64,000 bases of DNA from Nelumbo lutea (GCA_022828595.1 JAKGHH010000002.1:41882222-41946221), one strand, 5' to 3'; shown: positions 34,016-45,780, counted from the first letter of the stretch. Made by a program: numbers and translations. Notes: a model not told the origin generated them from the sequence alone.

Positions 34016-34700
34016 TGTTAGACAGTGTAATGGCCCTTAGCTCCAACTTAATGATGTACTTATGACATTTAATGTAAATGAATAAAGTACATATTTGATT
34101 TAATGTTATTGTGGTGTGTTTCTATGTAATACCCTTAAACTGGACACATATGAGACTCGTATTAGTTATCTTAGAATCTACTCACAGCTGTTGGATAGAT
34201 CTGGGGAGATTTATACTACCAGGCTGACACTAATGTGCCACCTAAAGTTGGTTGAGGAGGCTTGTCTCAGCTGCCAGGGTGAGACTTAAGGCACATGCAG
34301 TGTGGCTTTTCTTGAAAACTCTAAATTGGACCAGAATTCTAGTATTGCTGCCCTGGACTTGGAGATTGATGGGCAAAACTGAATGATTACACCTGACCCC
34401 TAGACTTGATTATGATACTGCACTATGTGTGGATTGGGCTGTCTTTGATATGCCAATCGGTGAAATCCTTAGAGGGGTCAAAACCTGGGTATGCTTGGGA
34501 CAGTCCTGAGAATATTCTGAGTGGGTGATCACCTATGTAACAGGATCAGCCCCTTTGTTGGACAAAGCCTTTTTGAATGATTAGGGATGCACTCTCTCTG
34601 ATAGAAATCAAACTGTCTGGCAGTTGATTTCAAGTTGAAATTTGTTTTTGCAAAATATATTTATATAGTGATATACATATATATTTATGTTTCAAATGTT
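34016..34700 (+). repeat. Truncated third copy of the 1.8-kb LTR family
   Basis: It begins TGTTAGACAGTGTAATGGCC and follows the 28380 copy through TAAACTGGACACAT, CTCAGCTGCCAGGGTGAGAC, CCCCTAGACTTGATTATGAT, AAACCTGGGTATG and GCAGTTGATTTCAA. Similarity stops near 34700 after GTTTCAAATGTTTTT. The 3' half, including the TATA region, is missing. Confidence 0.85.
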
Positions 34701-35149
34701 TTTAGAGGAAGGAAAACTACTTAGCCAAATTTTTTGAGTCAAATCATGGCGGTCCAAGTAGTGATACTTCCTGCAGGGAGTGAGTTAAACCAACCCTTAG
34801 CTCTATCACGTAATGGGAATGGAAAAAGCTAAGGGCCTAATAGCATGGGCCTTATTCGCTACTCCATTATGCTTGAATGTATTTTTCGCATATTTCTAGG
34901 AAATTAACAATATGTGCATTAGGTCATCACTTGGCAACCCACTAAACTGAATACTCGTTTGGATATTTGGATGATCACAGGCTTGATTACTCAAAATTAT
35001 ATGGCTTGGATTGTTGCTTTGTAAAAATGCTAGAAGTAGCCCCATCATTGTTGGACAAGCATAGTCCAAAAGGGTTCGTTTTCTTCGTCTGCCATCTATT
35101 CTTCTTTCTATTGGATTCGCCTTCTTCAACCTCCTCTCTTTCTATTTAA
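34701..35149. other. Unassigned sequence
   Basis: Two overlapping opposite-strand ORFs (34896-35129 and 34967-35149) have no known motif. I see nothing else. Confidence 0.4.
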
Positions 35150-37040
35150 CTTTTGTTGGATCTTTGCAGATTGCGAAGGGTTCACTCTATTTCAGGGTCG
35201 GATTTTGCTAGTTCTTGTCATACACAATGTAGAAAGCAAGAATTGATAGCTATAATCATATAACCCTAGTAAGTGACTAGTTATCCAGTAGTAATAAAAA
35301 TTATCATCCCATGAGGACTTAACAAAATAAGTACTAGAGATTGGTTAAACAATAGTTTCCCTTTTGGGGGGGGAATCGCGGCTATTTGGGCAATCGAATT
35401 TTGGATCAAACAATTTAACTACTGAAAATTAAAGACAAAAAAAAATAAAAACAAGGGGGCAAACAGTGACTGAGCTTTGCAACGATCTAATTGAACAGCA
35501 CTAGGAACCTATTGGTCCGTTGACTACCATTCAATGAACATCAATTTATTAAGCATTAGCCAAGATAATTTGTTATTTTCATAATCTAAAAGTTTTTTTC
35601 TAATTTGTTTTAATATTCCCTCATAGGATATATCAAACCTACTTCTATCAGTAACCTTCGATTCCTCGACTAGAGTTCTCGAGATAGAAAAGTGCATTAA
35701 GTTCTATTAAAAAAACCCTGTATCATCAGATGATCATGTATATATATTCTATATACCGTTCAGTTCATACAATGAGTTATCTTAGTCTATTATATAGTTA
35801 ATTCCCTTTCCGATTCATTCACATAAACCAAATCAACTAAATGGTGGCCAAAACTCCTAATGTGTATTACGCATAATAACTCATAGACAATATGAAAATA
35901 AAAACACCTGGTATAATTAAAATAAAAATCAATCGCAATTGTATGGTTAGGCTTTCCATAGCCCTAGTTATAAATAAACTAATTCATGATAAAAAGTAAT
36001 TTAAACAAACAGGTATAAGAAAGAATTCAGATGTTGCCCTTGAGGTTGAAGATCGATGAACTTGTCTTCTCCTTGCCTCTCCTTTTCTCCTCTTGCGTTG
36101 CTGACTACTCCTTTGAAGGCTGAAACTTTCTTGGAGGAATTTCTCCTTGATTGCTCCGAGAATTGATCTTGATTGATGCCTAAAATCTAATCCCCCCTTA
36201 TATAGCTTTAGGAGGAGGGGATATCTTTCCAACTGCCTTTTAAAAAGGAGTTCATTCCCAAAAATAGTTTTAAAGTCCTAATTAGTTTATGGTTATAATT
36301 TTTCAGATCCAATCTCTTATCTTTAGTAATCTCAATCCTTTATCTTTCTAGAATTATATATTTGAATTTTTAAAGATAATTTGATAAAACTCTTTATTCT
36401 TGAATTCAAGTTGAGCTTCTCTACGAATTTTCTTCAACTTTGGCCCACTATTTTTACTTCGATGCAGACCGAATCTATAAAACCAAAACATGTAAAAATT
36501 GGTGAATTTCTTCCTTATTTTCTGGTACATCTTGAATCATCAAAATTCTGAGTCGGATTGTGAGAGTTATGCCCAAATTACTGAATAGAGTGCCAGAACT
36601 AAGTTGCAAAATCATCCGATTAGCCTGTTTTTTCTCCAATTATGCCTTCTTGCTTGCCCTGAATCGAAAATACAAGAGTAATGAGTCTATTTAAGTGTTA
36701 GATTAAGTGTAAAATAATGAATATTTAGTGAGATAAAAATATGGTAATCTGTCTTTATTCCATCATATTCCTGAAGATGTTCTAAGCAAGACTATCGTAA
36801 ATTTCCTCCTGAATGAAATTTTAAAGTAATGCTTCATACAAATTTAAATACTTATTTTACTAAGCCATTCCCGCGAAAGGACATGTTGTAGTCTTCATTG
36901 CACAAAGAAGCAAGTGTAAACCCAGAAAAGTATCGCAAACACTAGAGGTACAAACAATTAACATACTATATTTGCAATTGATAGCAAAACTAGAAAACAC
37001 TAAGTTCTATCCACAATATCGAACAAAGGAGTGGAACTGA
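35150..37040 (-). repeat. LTR-like non-coding retrotransposon DNA, minus-strand promoter
   Basis: No coding motif. On the minus strand GCTATATAAGGGGGG (complement of 36192-36206) is a strong TATA box followed by leader-like sequence, as in the U3/R part of a plant LTR. No second copy in the window lets me fix LTR ends. The frame at 35984-36232 covers the TATA box and is not a gene. Confidence 0.45.
36198..36205 (-). promoter_or_regulatory. TATA box on the minus strand
   Basis: TATATAAG on the minus strand, inside what looks like an LTR. Confidence 0.5.
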
Positions 37041-37261
37041 GTCCTATAATATTGTGACAAGTCAAGCACCTCTCAAGAGAAATTTTTGAATGTTGATTGG
37101 ATTCTCATCCCTTTCACTGAGCATGATACAGTGGAAGAACCTTTGGAAGAGATCAACATGAGCCGCAAAGGGAGAAGAGAAAAGCCAATCGCATTGTACA
37201 TTGTACATATCGACCAAACTAAGGGAAGAAGATAGAGAAAAGTTGATCGCACTATTAAAAG

Positions 37262-37332
37262 GTAAAAGCCTTTCTTTACTGCAAAACTCTAAGACCCGTT
37301 TAAAAGAGACTAATCCCTGTGCACTCCCACAG
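37262..37332 (+). other. Intron-like insertion 1 in Tat pol (71 bp)
   Basis: It begins GTAAAAGCC and ends CTCCCACAG. Removing it joins ...LIALLK to E-FQNVFAWSYNQMPGLD in one frame and gives exactly the expected RT N-terminal linker. A branch-point-like GACTAATCC lies about 20 bp before the acceptor. This is sequence evidence only; splicing is not shown. Confidence 0.75.
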
Positions 37333-37585
37333 AATTCCAAAATGTTTTCGCTTGGTCGTACAACCAGATGCCAGGATTGGACTTAGCATTCGTCAGACAC
37401 ACCCTGTGTATAGACCCCAGGGTCAGACCTATAAAGCAACCCCAGAGAGTCTTTAAGCCTGAAGTAGCTCTGAAGATCAAAGAAGAAGTCGAGCGGCTTC
37501 TGAAGGTAGGGTTCATCAAACCAATAGTGCACCCTCAATGGCTAGCACATAAAGTGCCGGTAAAGAAAAAGAATGGACAACTCAG

Positions 37586-37658
37586 GTCAGTACCTTGAAG
37601 TTTAGTTACCTAACCTTAGCACACCTTTGAAAACTAACCTCTTGAAACCTTATTGCAG
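37586..37658 (+). other. Intron-like insertion 2 in Tat pol (73 bp)
   Basis: It begins GTCAGTACC and ends TTATTGCAG. It separates KKKNGQL-R from the C-V-(N/D)-F-R-D-L-N motif, which are adjacent in all gypsy RTs. A consensus CTAAC lies about 24 bp before the acceptor. Removal restores adjacency, though a separate +1 frameshift follows nearby (extra T in TTTTT near 37672). The stretch itself contains stops. Confidence 0.75.
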
Positions 37659-39348
37659 GTGTTGTGTCAATTTTTAGGGATCTAAATAAAGCCTGCCCTA
37701 AGGATGAGTTCCCCCTGCCAAACATGGAGGTACTGATAAATTCAATAGTAGGGAACCAACTCTTCTCCTTCCTAGATGCTTACAGTGGATACAACCAGAT
37801 CTTCATGGACCTTCTAGATGTGCCTTACACAGCATTTAGGATGCCCATTGTGAACTTCTATTACAAGATGATGTCCTTTGGCCGGAAGAATGCTAGGGCC
37901 ACGTACTAGAGGACGATGATGAGTGTCTTTCATGATATGATGCACAAGGAGATCAATTTTTACGTAGACGACATAGTGGTTAAGGCAAAGAAGTAGGAGG
38001 ATCATCCCAATGTATTAAGGAAGGTGTTTAGCCAGTGTAGAACTTTTAACCTAAGGCTCAACCCTTTGAAGTGTGCATTCGGAGTACAGTCCAGGAAGTT
38101 TCTGGGGTATAGGGTGGACCAGACCAGGATCAACCCAAATGAAAGTAAAGTAAAGTCAGTCCTAGATCTCCCATCGCCAACCAATGAATCCCAGCTAAAG
38201 ACCTTTCTAGGAAAGGTCTCCTTCCTTAGAAGATTCATCTCTGGCCTTGCGCATGCGGTCATGCCACTAATGAAATTAGTGAAGAAGTCTATGAAATTCA
38301 AGTGGACAAAAGAACATTAGAAAGCTTTTGAGCAATTGAAAAGTACCCTAGCTAAGGCCCCAACTATGTCACCACCCAAGAACGGCGAGAGTTCAAAGTC
38401 TGCATTGAATCAAACCCATAGGTAAATAGGATGCCTTTTGGCATAAGAAAATGATAAAGGAGTCGAGTGCCCAACATATTATGCCAGCAGGACCTTAAAA
38501 TCAGCCAAGAAGAATTATTCACACATGGAGCAACAATGTCTGGTACTAGTGTTTGTCAATTAGAAATTCAAATATTATATCTTGGGTCAGAAGGTTAGGT
38601 TAATCGAGCACAGCGACCCGATAAGATTCTTCATGGATAGACCCCCTCTTTCTGGAAGATTGGTTAAATGGATGATGCAACTTAGCAAAGACGCAGTCGA
38701 GTACAACCAACCTTGGGCCATCAAGTGTCAAGCGACGGTGGACCTTTTGGCTGCCTTCCCCACCACCAATGATTTTTCTATATCAGAAGATGTCCCAAGA
38801 AAGCTTCCCATGATCGCAGTGGTTGAAGAAGGCGAGTGGGTTCTAACCTTCGATGGAAGCAGCACTAACACCTCAGCTGGTGCTGGAGTCATACTAACGT
38901 CACCTGTCGGTAACACCTCTGCCTACTTGTTTGAACTTCAGTTCCCTTATTCCCACAACATAGCTGAATATGAAGCCCTGGTCTCAGGGCTGACTATAGA
39001 AAGAGATGCGGGAGCTAAGAGAGTCAAAGTAACAGGAGACTCTAAATTGGTGATAGGTTAGCTAGATGGAAGCACCATTGTCAAAGAACTGATGATCCTA
39101 CCCTACAGAACCTTGATACAAACATTGACCTGTGATCTAGAAGTAACCTTTGAGCACCAAAATAGAGCCAAGAATAGATTCGCCGACACGCTAGCTACCC
39201 TGGGATCAAAAATTCAACCCATCCAAAACCCAATCAACATTACCACTCACATTCTTTGTGAGCCATCAACGTTACCTCTTTGTGAGCCATCAACTGACAG
39301 ACTAGGACACTGGGTAGAAAAAGAGGACAAGATCGCAACAGGCGATTA

Positions 39349-39928
39349 GAGATGTAACATAATGCAGAAATTGAATAACCCAAGGGTAGCGACACAAGAC
39401 AACAAAGTGATTATGAAATTCCAATTGGTAAATGGGGTACTACACTATCGAATGGCAGACGGGGTCAAAACAAGGTGCTTGGGGAAGAAAGAGGTAGAGA
39501 TGGTCCTGAGTGGGACCCATGCAACATATTAATTTAAATGATGCTTAACGAAAAAGTAGTTCAATGAAAATTATGAAGATACCCTTCAAAAAGCGGGACA
39601 AAATGCTTATCGATAATAGAAAGGAAATCACCAAAATACAGGGGGGCTAAGTCACAGAAGAGATAAAAGGCAATCGAGGAACAAACACCTAACTCTTACC
39701 AAAGGCCGATAATGTGCAAAAACATTCAACCACTTGAAAAACCGACTCCTAGCCCTTTAATAGATAGGGGGCTGACAATGCCCAAATCAACTCCCCTCCA
39801 GTCACACAAAATCGCAAAACATAGTGGATTGCCAGATCCAACGCACAAGTATTCATTGACCCATCACAGAACTTCAAAGCAAATACGAAGACAAAATGCT
39901 TATCGATAAGTTTCCACTTTCCAATAAG
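39349..39928 (+). pseudogene. Decayed Tat 3' region between RNase H and LTR
   Basis: The first ~150 bp read like an integrase N-terminal fragment in a broken frame (VNGVLHYRMADG followed by a KEVEMVLSGTHA stretch). The rest is non-coding with repeated GGGGGCTAA or GGGGGCTGA words (39644, 39767, 39931) and a duplicated AAAATGCTTATCGATAA phrase (39600, 39893). Most of the integrase core has been deleted. Confidence 0.6.
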
Positions 39929-39939
39929 CAGGGGGCTAA
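39929..39939 (+). promoter_or_regulatory. Polypurine tract of the Tat element
   Basis: CAGGGGGCTAA immediately before the TGTAGGTACATAG LTR start. A similar CAGGGGGGCTAAG occurs upstream at 39640-39652, and another partial one at 39766. Confidence 0.7.
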
Positions 39940-40690
39940 TGTAGGTACATAGTGCTTGCTCAATTCCTTGAAGCACAATAAACACTGGATTTATACCACA
40001 TAGACGCTTACGATCAGCCCACAGCCGATCTTTTCCCCTGCAATGAACCAATAGTACATCGCAAGTCTATGATGAACCTACGGTGCATTATAGATTAGTG
40101 ATGAACTCACTGTTCATTACACACCCGCGATAAACCCTAGACCATTATGGCGGCACGGTTCACCAAAACCGGGCCCAAATACGAGTTACACATAAAACTT
40201 TAAGTTACACACGTGACTGGACGCCATATAGGTTTAAGTGAGATGTGAAAAGTGGTAGTACACGTGGGTTATGAGGACCCTCGAGTGAAAGGAAAGTCAA
40301 CCTTCGAGAGTTCCCATAAGAACACATGGCAAAACCCTAGCAACGCTCCTTAATGGCCGACAAAGAATCTAATATTCTCTTTCCTAGTAGAAAACAAACG
40401 CTTTTGGCTCCTTTCAGGATCTCGAGACCATTCCCTATAAATAGGGGTCCCTCTTGTTACGATATTCATTCATTCAACTCTTAATTAACCCTATCATCAA
40501 ATTCCCTACTCAACCGCCTCCTCACACCCCTTACCCTAGCCTCTTGGTTGATTCTCTGCTCCTAGTCTTCCTTTGTCTTTCAAAGAGACCACTCCTCTAG
40601 CCTAATCACATCCTACTTACACTTTCATTATCCCCCCTTCCTTGACATTAACTTTATGTATATATGTGTGCGTTCAATTCATAGTGGGAT
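39940..40690 (+). repeat. 3' LTR of the Tat element
   Basis: Begins TGTAGGTACATAGTGC after the polypurine tract. A TATA box CTATAAATAGGGG lies at 40435-40447, followed by a C/T-rich R-U5 region. The end is uncertain (near 40680-40690) because the 5' LTR is absent. Confidence 0.75.
40436..40443 (+). promoter_or_regulatory. TATA box of the Tat LTR
   Basis: TATAAATA about 500 bp into the LTR, in a CCC-TATAAATA-GGGG setting. Confidence 0.65.
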
Positions 40691-43020
40691 GAAATCCAGA
40701 AAACTAGGAGCTCCTTGAAATCACAATTCATTGTTATTCATCCCAATCTAAGGAAGCCAAATCCAATAGCCACTAGACTCATTCCCTAGAACTGAAAAAT
40801 AACTACATATCCAAACTACATCTATCAATAACCAAAGAAAACAACACGATTATTCTAGTCTTGACTCTTGAACAAGGCAAAAATGAAGAAACAACCATCA
40901 AGGTTCAAATTCTATCAAACATGTTATCTAAACAAATTTAAATCAAAAGAGACCAAATCAATTAAATCTTAATGTTACCACGGTATTATCAAAGAAAGAG
41001 CAAAGTAGAAGAACAAATTGACAATCTCAACATTTTCATGGTGTTATCAAAATGAAAAAAGTAAGAAATAAAAATAACAAAGTAGAAGAGTAAACATGAC
41101 AATCTCATATCTGGGTTAGTACTAGGTGACTTATAGGAGTTGGTTTGGGGAAACCAGCTCTGTCGGCTCTCCTTTTCCCTCCTAGATCCCAAACCTAGCA
41201 AAACAATTAAACAAACTATTAAATCTCAATGACGAGCTTACCCAGGTTGGGATTTTGGCTAGATAATGGATTCATGAAGCAAGGGTAATGTAGATCTGTT
41301 GCAGCTAAACTCTTCACTCTCGAATGATTACAACCTTTGTGTAGATTAATGGAAGTGGAACAAGAGGAATCATGAAGTCATGCTACATGTTATTCCCTTA
41401 AACCGATGACAAAACCGTCGTCATTGTTGTAAGGACGATTTCTTTGATTTGAATGGTGAGTTTATAGGTGGTGTGTCCGGAAGCGTGTCATTAAACACTC
41501 TGGAACACCAGTTTAAACATTTATAATTTTTCCATTTTTCACAGCAACTATAAACATAGTAAATGGTGAGAACGGGTCGTATCCACAAGGAAGCAAGGGG
41601 AAAAATTATTACAAACCTTAATTCGGGTAAAAGAATGCAAAGGGAAATTGTAGAATAAAAAAAAAAACTTCCACTAATTAAATAGGAATTAAATAAAAAT
41701 GGAGTTCGAACACTACTGAGAATAAAATAAATAACAACAATAAATAAACAACATAAATTAAAAAGAAGAAATTTGCAATTCGATCAAAGGTAGAGTCTCT
41801 GGATCTTGCCATTTATCCTCAAACTTCTCGAGTTAGGCCTTCCATCTTACCTGGCCAAATTTCAGATTTGTAGAAAAGAAATAAAGTACAAATTAAATCT
41901 AATAAAAGTAAAATTTGTAGAAAGGAAAAATAAACTGGAAATTAAATAACATAAATTAAATCTAAAACTAAGGCAAAATAGTTGGGATCCAAATCCAAAG
42001 GTGGCAATAGTGGTGTTGGCGAACTGCAAGTAGGAACCCCTTCTCTTGCCTAGGTGTCCTCCTCTTCCCCTACCCTTGAACTTCTCAAGATCAGCCTTCC
42101 TTCTTACCTGGGTGAATTGACCAAACCCTTCTATAGGGCCCCTAGGACCCTTTTTATAAGGAAGGGTGGGCACAACTAGAAATAGGGAGAAAGATGGGGG
42201 TGGCAGCTGGGATTTAGCAAAGTTAGGGACGCCCTAGGGTTTCTAATGGATGGCTAAGATAGTTTTGGGGTGATCCTATGGCTGAGAATGGAAGGAGAGG
42301 GCACCCAATATTATGTAGGGCAGAGATTTGGATGCGCAAAAATGGAGGGTATAGATTAGAGCATCTAGGGTTAAAGAGTTAAGATTAAAAGAATAGGTGG
42401 CGTCCTAGATTGAATGGTTGGGATATAAGATGAAGGGAGTGGCTGAGATTTAATGGTGGGGGAGCTGAATGGTGAGGATTAGCAGAATAGGTGGCACCCT
42501 AGGGTTTAGAAGCTACAAAGGAGAGCCCTAAAATGGATGGTGGAGATTTCACATTTGGGGCGGCTAGGGTTAGCTAAGAAGGAAAATATTAGGTTAAAAA
42601 GGCTCCCTAGGGTTTGTTAAGGAGAGGAGAGCATGATAATACAATAGGATGGGCGCCAACTGGGTTTAGTAGATAGGAGGTGCCTTCTTGTTCTCAGTTC
42701 TTTACAAAAACACCCCTTCTCTCAACTGGTCTTCACACCAGCTTCCCAAAACCACACTTCAGCCATGAAAACTTCCTAGTTTTCTATATAATTTGTACAG
42801 AGACCCTCAGAGGTCACATAATTAATTTTAACTAGAAAACTAGTACACTTCAACTACTCTAAGGCCGAAAATACCCCTAAATTGATGCCCTTAAGGCATC
42901 AAAATGTAGGGTTATCAATAGGATGCAGGGAACTTGGCTAGTGACCCGAATGTTAGAAAACCATCGAGATGACGGAAGGAAAGTAAAATCGACAATGATT
43001 GAGTCTTCGCTTGAATCAAA
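40691..43020 (-). other. Retrotransposon-like non-coding DNA, minus orientation likely
   Basis: No coding motif in 2.3 kb. GGGTCGTATCCACAAGGAAG (41575-41594) is a phrase common in plant gypsy non-coding regions. CTTATAAAAAGGGTCC on the minus strand (complement of 42145-42160) is a TATA-like site. From 42180 on, purine-rich sequence with repeated GCCCTAGGGTTT and GGATGGCT/GGATGGTGG phrases looks internally duplicated. Confidence 0.45.
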
Positions 43021-43101
43021 TGAGGATATGGGAAGGCTCCACCACTGCAAGACCGGTACGTGACAGAGGTGAAGGGGGATTGCCGTTGTCGTTAGTTGTG
43101 T

Positions 43102-43104
<3 letters not shown>

Positions 43105-43137
<33 letters not shown>
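43105..43137. repeat. (AG)n microsatellite within a purine-rich tract
   Basis: Over 30 bp of AG repeats. The tract from about 43080 to 43500 is mostly purine on the plus strand, producing Ser/Leu-rich ORFs on the minus strand that are artefacts. Confidence 0.9.
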
Positions 43138-43141
<4 letters not shown>

Positions 43142-43639
43142 AAGAACTAGAGGATGAGAGAAATAAGCCACTGTTGAGCCACAGTGGTGGTGATGCATAG
43201 AGGTGAGAATAGGGGAGAGGGGAGCATAGTGGAAAAAGGAGGATAAGAAGAGAAAAAGGCAAAAATGAAGGAGAAGATGTGGAAAGAAGGATAAGTCGAG
43301 AGAGAAAGAAAGTGAGAGATATGAGAGAGAGAGACCAATGGTGGAGGGGATTGCCACTGGTGTGTTTGAATCCACTGTTGTAATGAGTTGCAATGGCAGT
43401 GATGAACATGAAAATGAAGGGAAAGAAAAAGGAGAGAAAGAGGGAGAAATAGAGAATAAGAGAGAAAAGAGAGGCTGGAGGGGGGAATAAGAGGAGAGGC
43501 AAGTTCCTTTTCACCGTCGTCACTGCTTCTGGTTCTAGGAAAGGTTGAAGATGAACAATAGATTAGGTTGAAAAAAAGCTTAGCTTGAAATGTATACTAG
43601 GGCACAATGGCATTTTCATAAATTTTAGAAATCCTAAGG
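43138..43639. other. Purine-rich sequence, no gene
   Basis: GA-rich plus strand with duplicated phrases about CCACTGTTGAGCCACAGTGG and GCCACTGGTGTGTTTGAATC. There is no conserved coding signal. Confidence 0.5.
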
Positions 43640-44560
43640 GTATTTTTGTAATTTTGGAAAGTTAGGTTAAACTGGGTAAATGGTGTCAAACTGGGGGTTC
43701 CTGATGGACGGAGGGGATTTTGCATTAGAAAATGGAGGGCTGGGATGGGTTTTTGATCATAGAGAGGGGTTCTGTGTGTGTGGGTCAATAGGATTGGTTG
43801 AAATAGAATCTTTTTAAATGAGTTGCCAAGCAGGGGTATTTTGGGTTGAAATTTGGTAGGATGGGGTTTTGGGACATTTTGAGTTGGTTGGTGAGGTCCG
43901 ATTGGCCCAATCAGACCAGGATTGGGAAATTTTGGAAGGGGTATGATTTGGTCAATTTGGAGTCTTGAAACAGAATTTAGGTGCGATGGTGGGGTAAACA
44001 AAGGTGTTTGGGCCTGAAATTTTACACATGGGTGTTTGGAGATGTCTAGGATCTGATGGTGATGTCTGATTAATCTTGGAGGGTTAAGATCGTAGGAATT
44101 TGGGTCAATGGAATGATCCAAAATGAAATCTTGGTTTAATAGGAGGGCAAATGGAGGAATCTGCGGTTGAAACTTTATGAAAAGGTGTTTTGATGTATCT
44201 AGAATTTAATGGTGTGGTTTGATCGGTTAGAATGTGTTAATATAAAGGGAATCTGGGTTTTGGGTGTTTAGGCTAATGAAAAGCGTTAGAATGGAATATT
44301 TACTTGATGAAGGGGTAAAAATAGGAATCTTGAGTTTAATTTTTATGGGTAGGTATTTTGAGAGGTCTTGAGTCTGATGGTGGTGTTTGATCTAAGGGTA
44401 AAAGTGTAGATGGGGGTTGATCAGGGTCATCAGATTGGTATCAGATGGATTTAATGGTGGACTTAAGGGCTTTGAGGTTGAAAGTTGGGATTTTTGGTTT
44501 TTTGGGTGTTTCAAAGAGATCGGGAGGGTCTGATCAGGCATTTAGGGTAAATTGGGGGTT
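43640..44560. repeat. Decayed tandem array, unit about 150-165 bp
   Basis: The phrase TCTGATGGTGATGTCTGAT and relatives recurs near 44053, 44204 and 44371 (GAATTTAATGGTGTGGTTTGAT; GAGTCTGATGGTGGTGTTTGAT), with weaker copies near 43880 and 44530. Each copy is preceded by a GGTGTTT(G/T)GAG.TGTCTAG-type word. The 174-codon minus-strand frame 43597-44121 over this array is an artefact. Confidence 0.65.
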
Positions 44561-45740
44561 CAAGCGGCGTACCGAGCAAAAATCGGATATTGACTATGAG
44601 GTCCAAAGTGGCTTATAAGGGATTAGAGTATGCTCATGGGCAGCTTAGAGTAATTGTTGGACCAAAGATGGCCTCCCCTTTTATGGATCCCTTAGGGCTT
44701 TCATTGCCCCTTGCCTAAAACATAGATGGTTAACGTGAAGAGATTCATGTTACTTAAATTTTGAATTTTTTTCCCCAATGAAATTAAGAAGGGGTGCTAT
44801 TCACTTTGCGGGTCAAATTTCAAGCTTCGTGGAGGAAGGCTAAGGTCCATTCAAGGATTGTAAGAGGTGAATATGTGAACATAGGTGGCTCAATGGAGTA
44901 ACAATCAACTAAAAGCAACTTATCTTTTAGTGAACCTTAATCAGCTACTTTGCCCCTAGCCTTAAAATTAAAGAGTTGGGAATGGATGAAAATGACATCT
45001 TTTAGTTTTTTTGCATTTATTTATTTTTTTATTTTTTCTCTTTTTTTTTCTTTTTTTCATTTTTATTATTTTTCTTGCACCTTGAGCTTAGGAATTCCAT
45101 TCATACATGAATTGAAACACGCTTGGCACTTGCTACATATGGCTTTATTGAGATGTGATTTTGAGGTTTGCATTAAGAATCGAAAAGATGACTTGTTATG
45201 TTGAGATTCTTGGACGTTGTGATTGAGATGATAAGTTGCTATATTGATCAAATGCCATGTCATGATGCAAACCATGGTAACTTGCCATGTTGGGAATTGA
45301 CTTGCGATGATGTGGACTTAACTTGCAGATATTTGTATTTGCACTCCTTCCACTTCCAATTTATAGGAACAATAACGGAGAGATTGCACAAGCTTAAACA
45401 ATGGAACGTGGCAGGACAGACGAGTTCTGTAAGTTTTTAATAAATTCCACGGTTAATGACTTATGAGTTGCTGCCTCGCACTGGATTTGGCATGGGACAT
45501 TCTAAAGGCTGGATATGAACATCACTTTTCTTTGTTTTCATTTTCATTTTCTTTTCAATTTTTTAACCACTTCGTTAGACACCATTTGAATGTTTCTGAT
45601 CAGTAGTTGGATTTATGTACAATAGTAGCTCAGTAATTGTGAACCATGTCATTAAAAAAAAAAAATTGTGGGCCTTTTGGTCCATGGCAATACTAAATAT
45701 ATAAAACTAAGTAGTGTTTGTGGTTCTCTCACATATATGA
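44561..45740. other. Intergenic, retrotransposon-like, no gene
   Basis: A T-rich tract (45003-45075) with neighbouring sequence resembles 32758-32860. Nothing coding is recognised. This is the DNA upstream of the NLR locus. Confidence 0.5.
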
Positions 45741-45771
45741 AGTCATGGAGAAGAGGGATATACTATATGTA

Positions 45772-45780
45772 TATATAAAT
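45772..45780 (+). promoter_or_regulatory. Candidate TATA box for the NLR gene
   Basis: TATATAAAT about 50-120 bp before leader-like sequence rich in CT repeats (45923-45945). Assignment rests on position only. Confidence 0.4.

Larger units (their letters stand above)
37201..39348 (+). pseudogene. Tat-lineage pol: RT, RNase H, archaeal-like RNase H
   Basis: Motifs in order: LREEDREKLIALLK (linker); FAWS and MPGLD; IKEEVERLLKVGFI; VPVKKKNGQLR; FRDLNKACPKDEFPLPNM; SFLDAYSGYNQI; YVDDIVVKAK at about 37960 (catalytic Asp pair); FLGYRV; FLGKVSFLRRFI; TYYASRTL (RNase H); LTFDGSSTNTSAGAGVIL and SHNIAEYEALVSGL (second RNase H, about 38840-38990). At least four of five in-frame stops (37907, 38318, about 38552, 39059) are TAG where the family has Gln, and 37994 is also TAG. 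A +1 frameshift lies near 37672. In a live element these enzymes would copy the RNA genome into DNA. Confidence 0.9.
37090..40690 (+). mobile_element. Ty3/gypsy element of the Tat lineage, 5'-truncated, with 3' LTR
   Basis: The order is protease-RT linker, reverse transcriptase, RNase H, a second RNase H of the archaeal-like type, a polypurine tract and a 3' LTR. The VCVDFRDLNKACPKDEFPLP-type RT motif and the extra RNase H mark the Tat group (Ogre, Tat, Retand relatives). Gag, protease, 5' LTR and integrase are missing or unrecognisable. Pol is broken by stops and a frameshift. Two 71-73-bp stretches with GT-AG ends interrupt the RT region. Confidence 0.9.

Noticed and set aside
43016..43523. 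ORFs of 125 and 143 codons on the minus strand, rich in Ser/Leu/Phe.
   Set aside because: They are produced by a purine-rich (GA) tract on the plus strand and have no conserved motif.
43597..44121. 174-codon Pro/His-rich minus-strand ORF.
   Set aside because: It lies across a decayed tandem repeat; internal phrases repeat at the unit length. No known domain.
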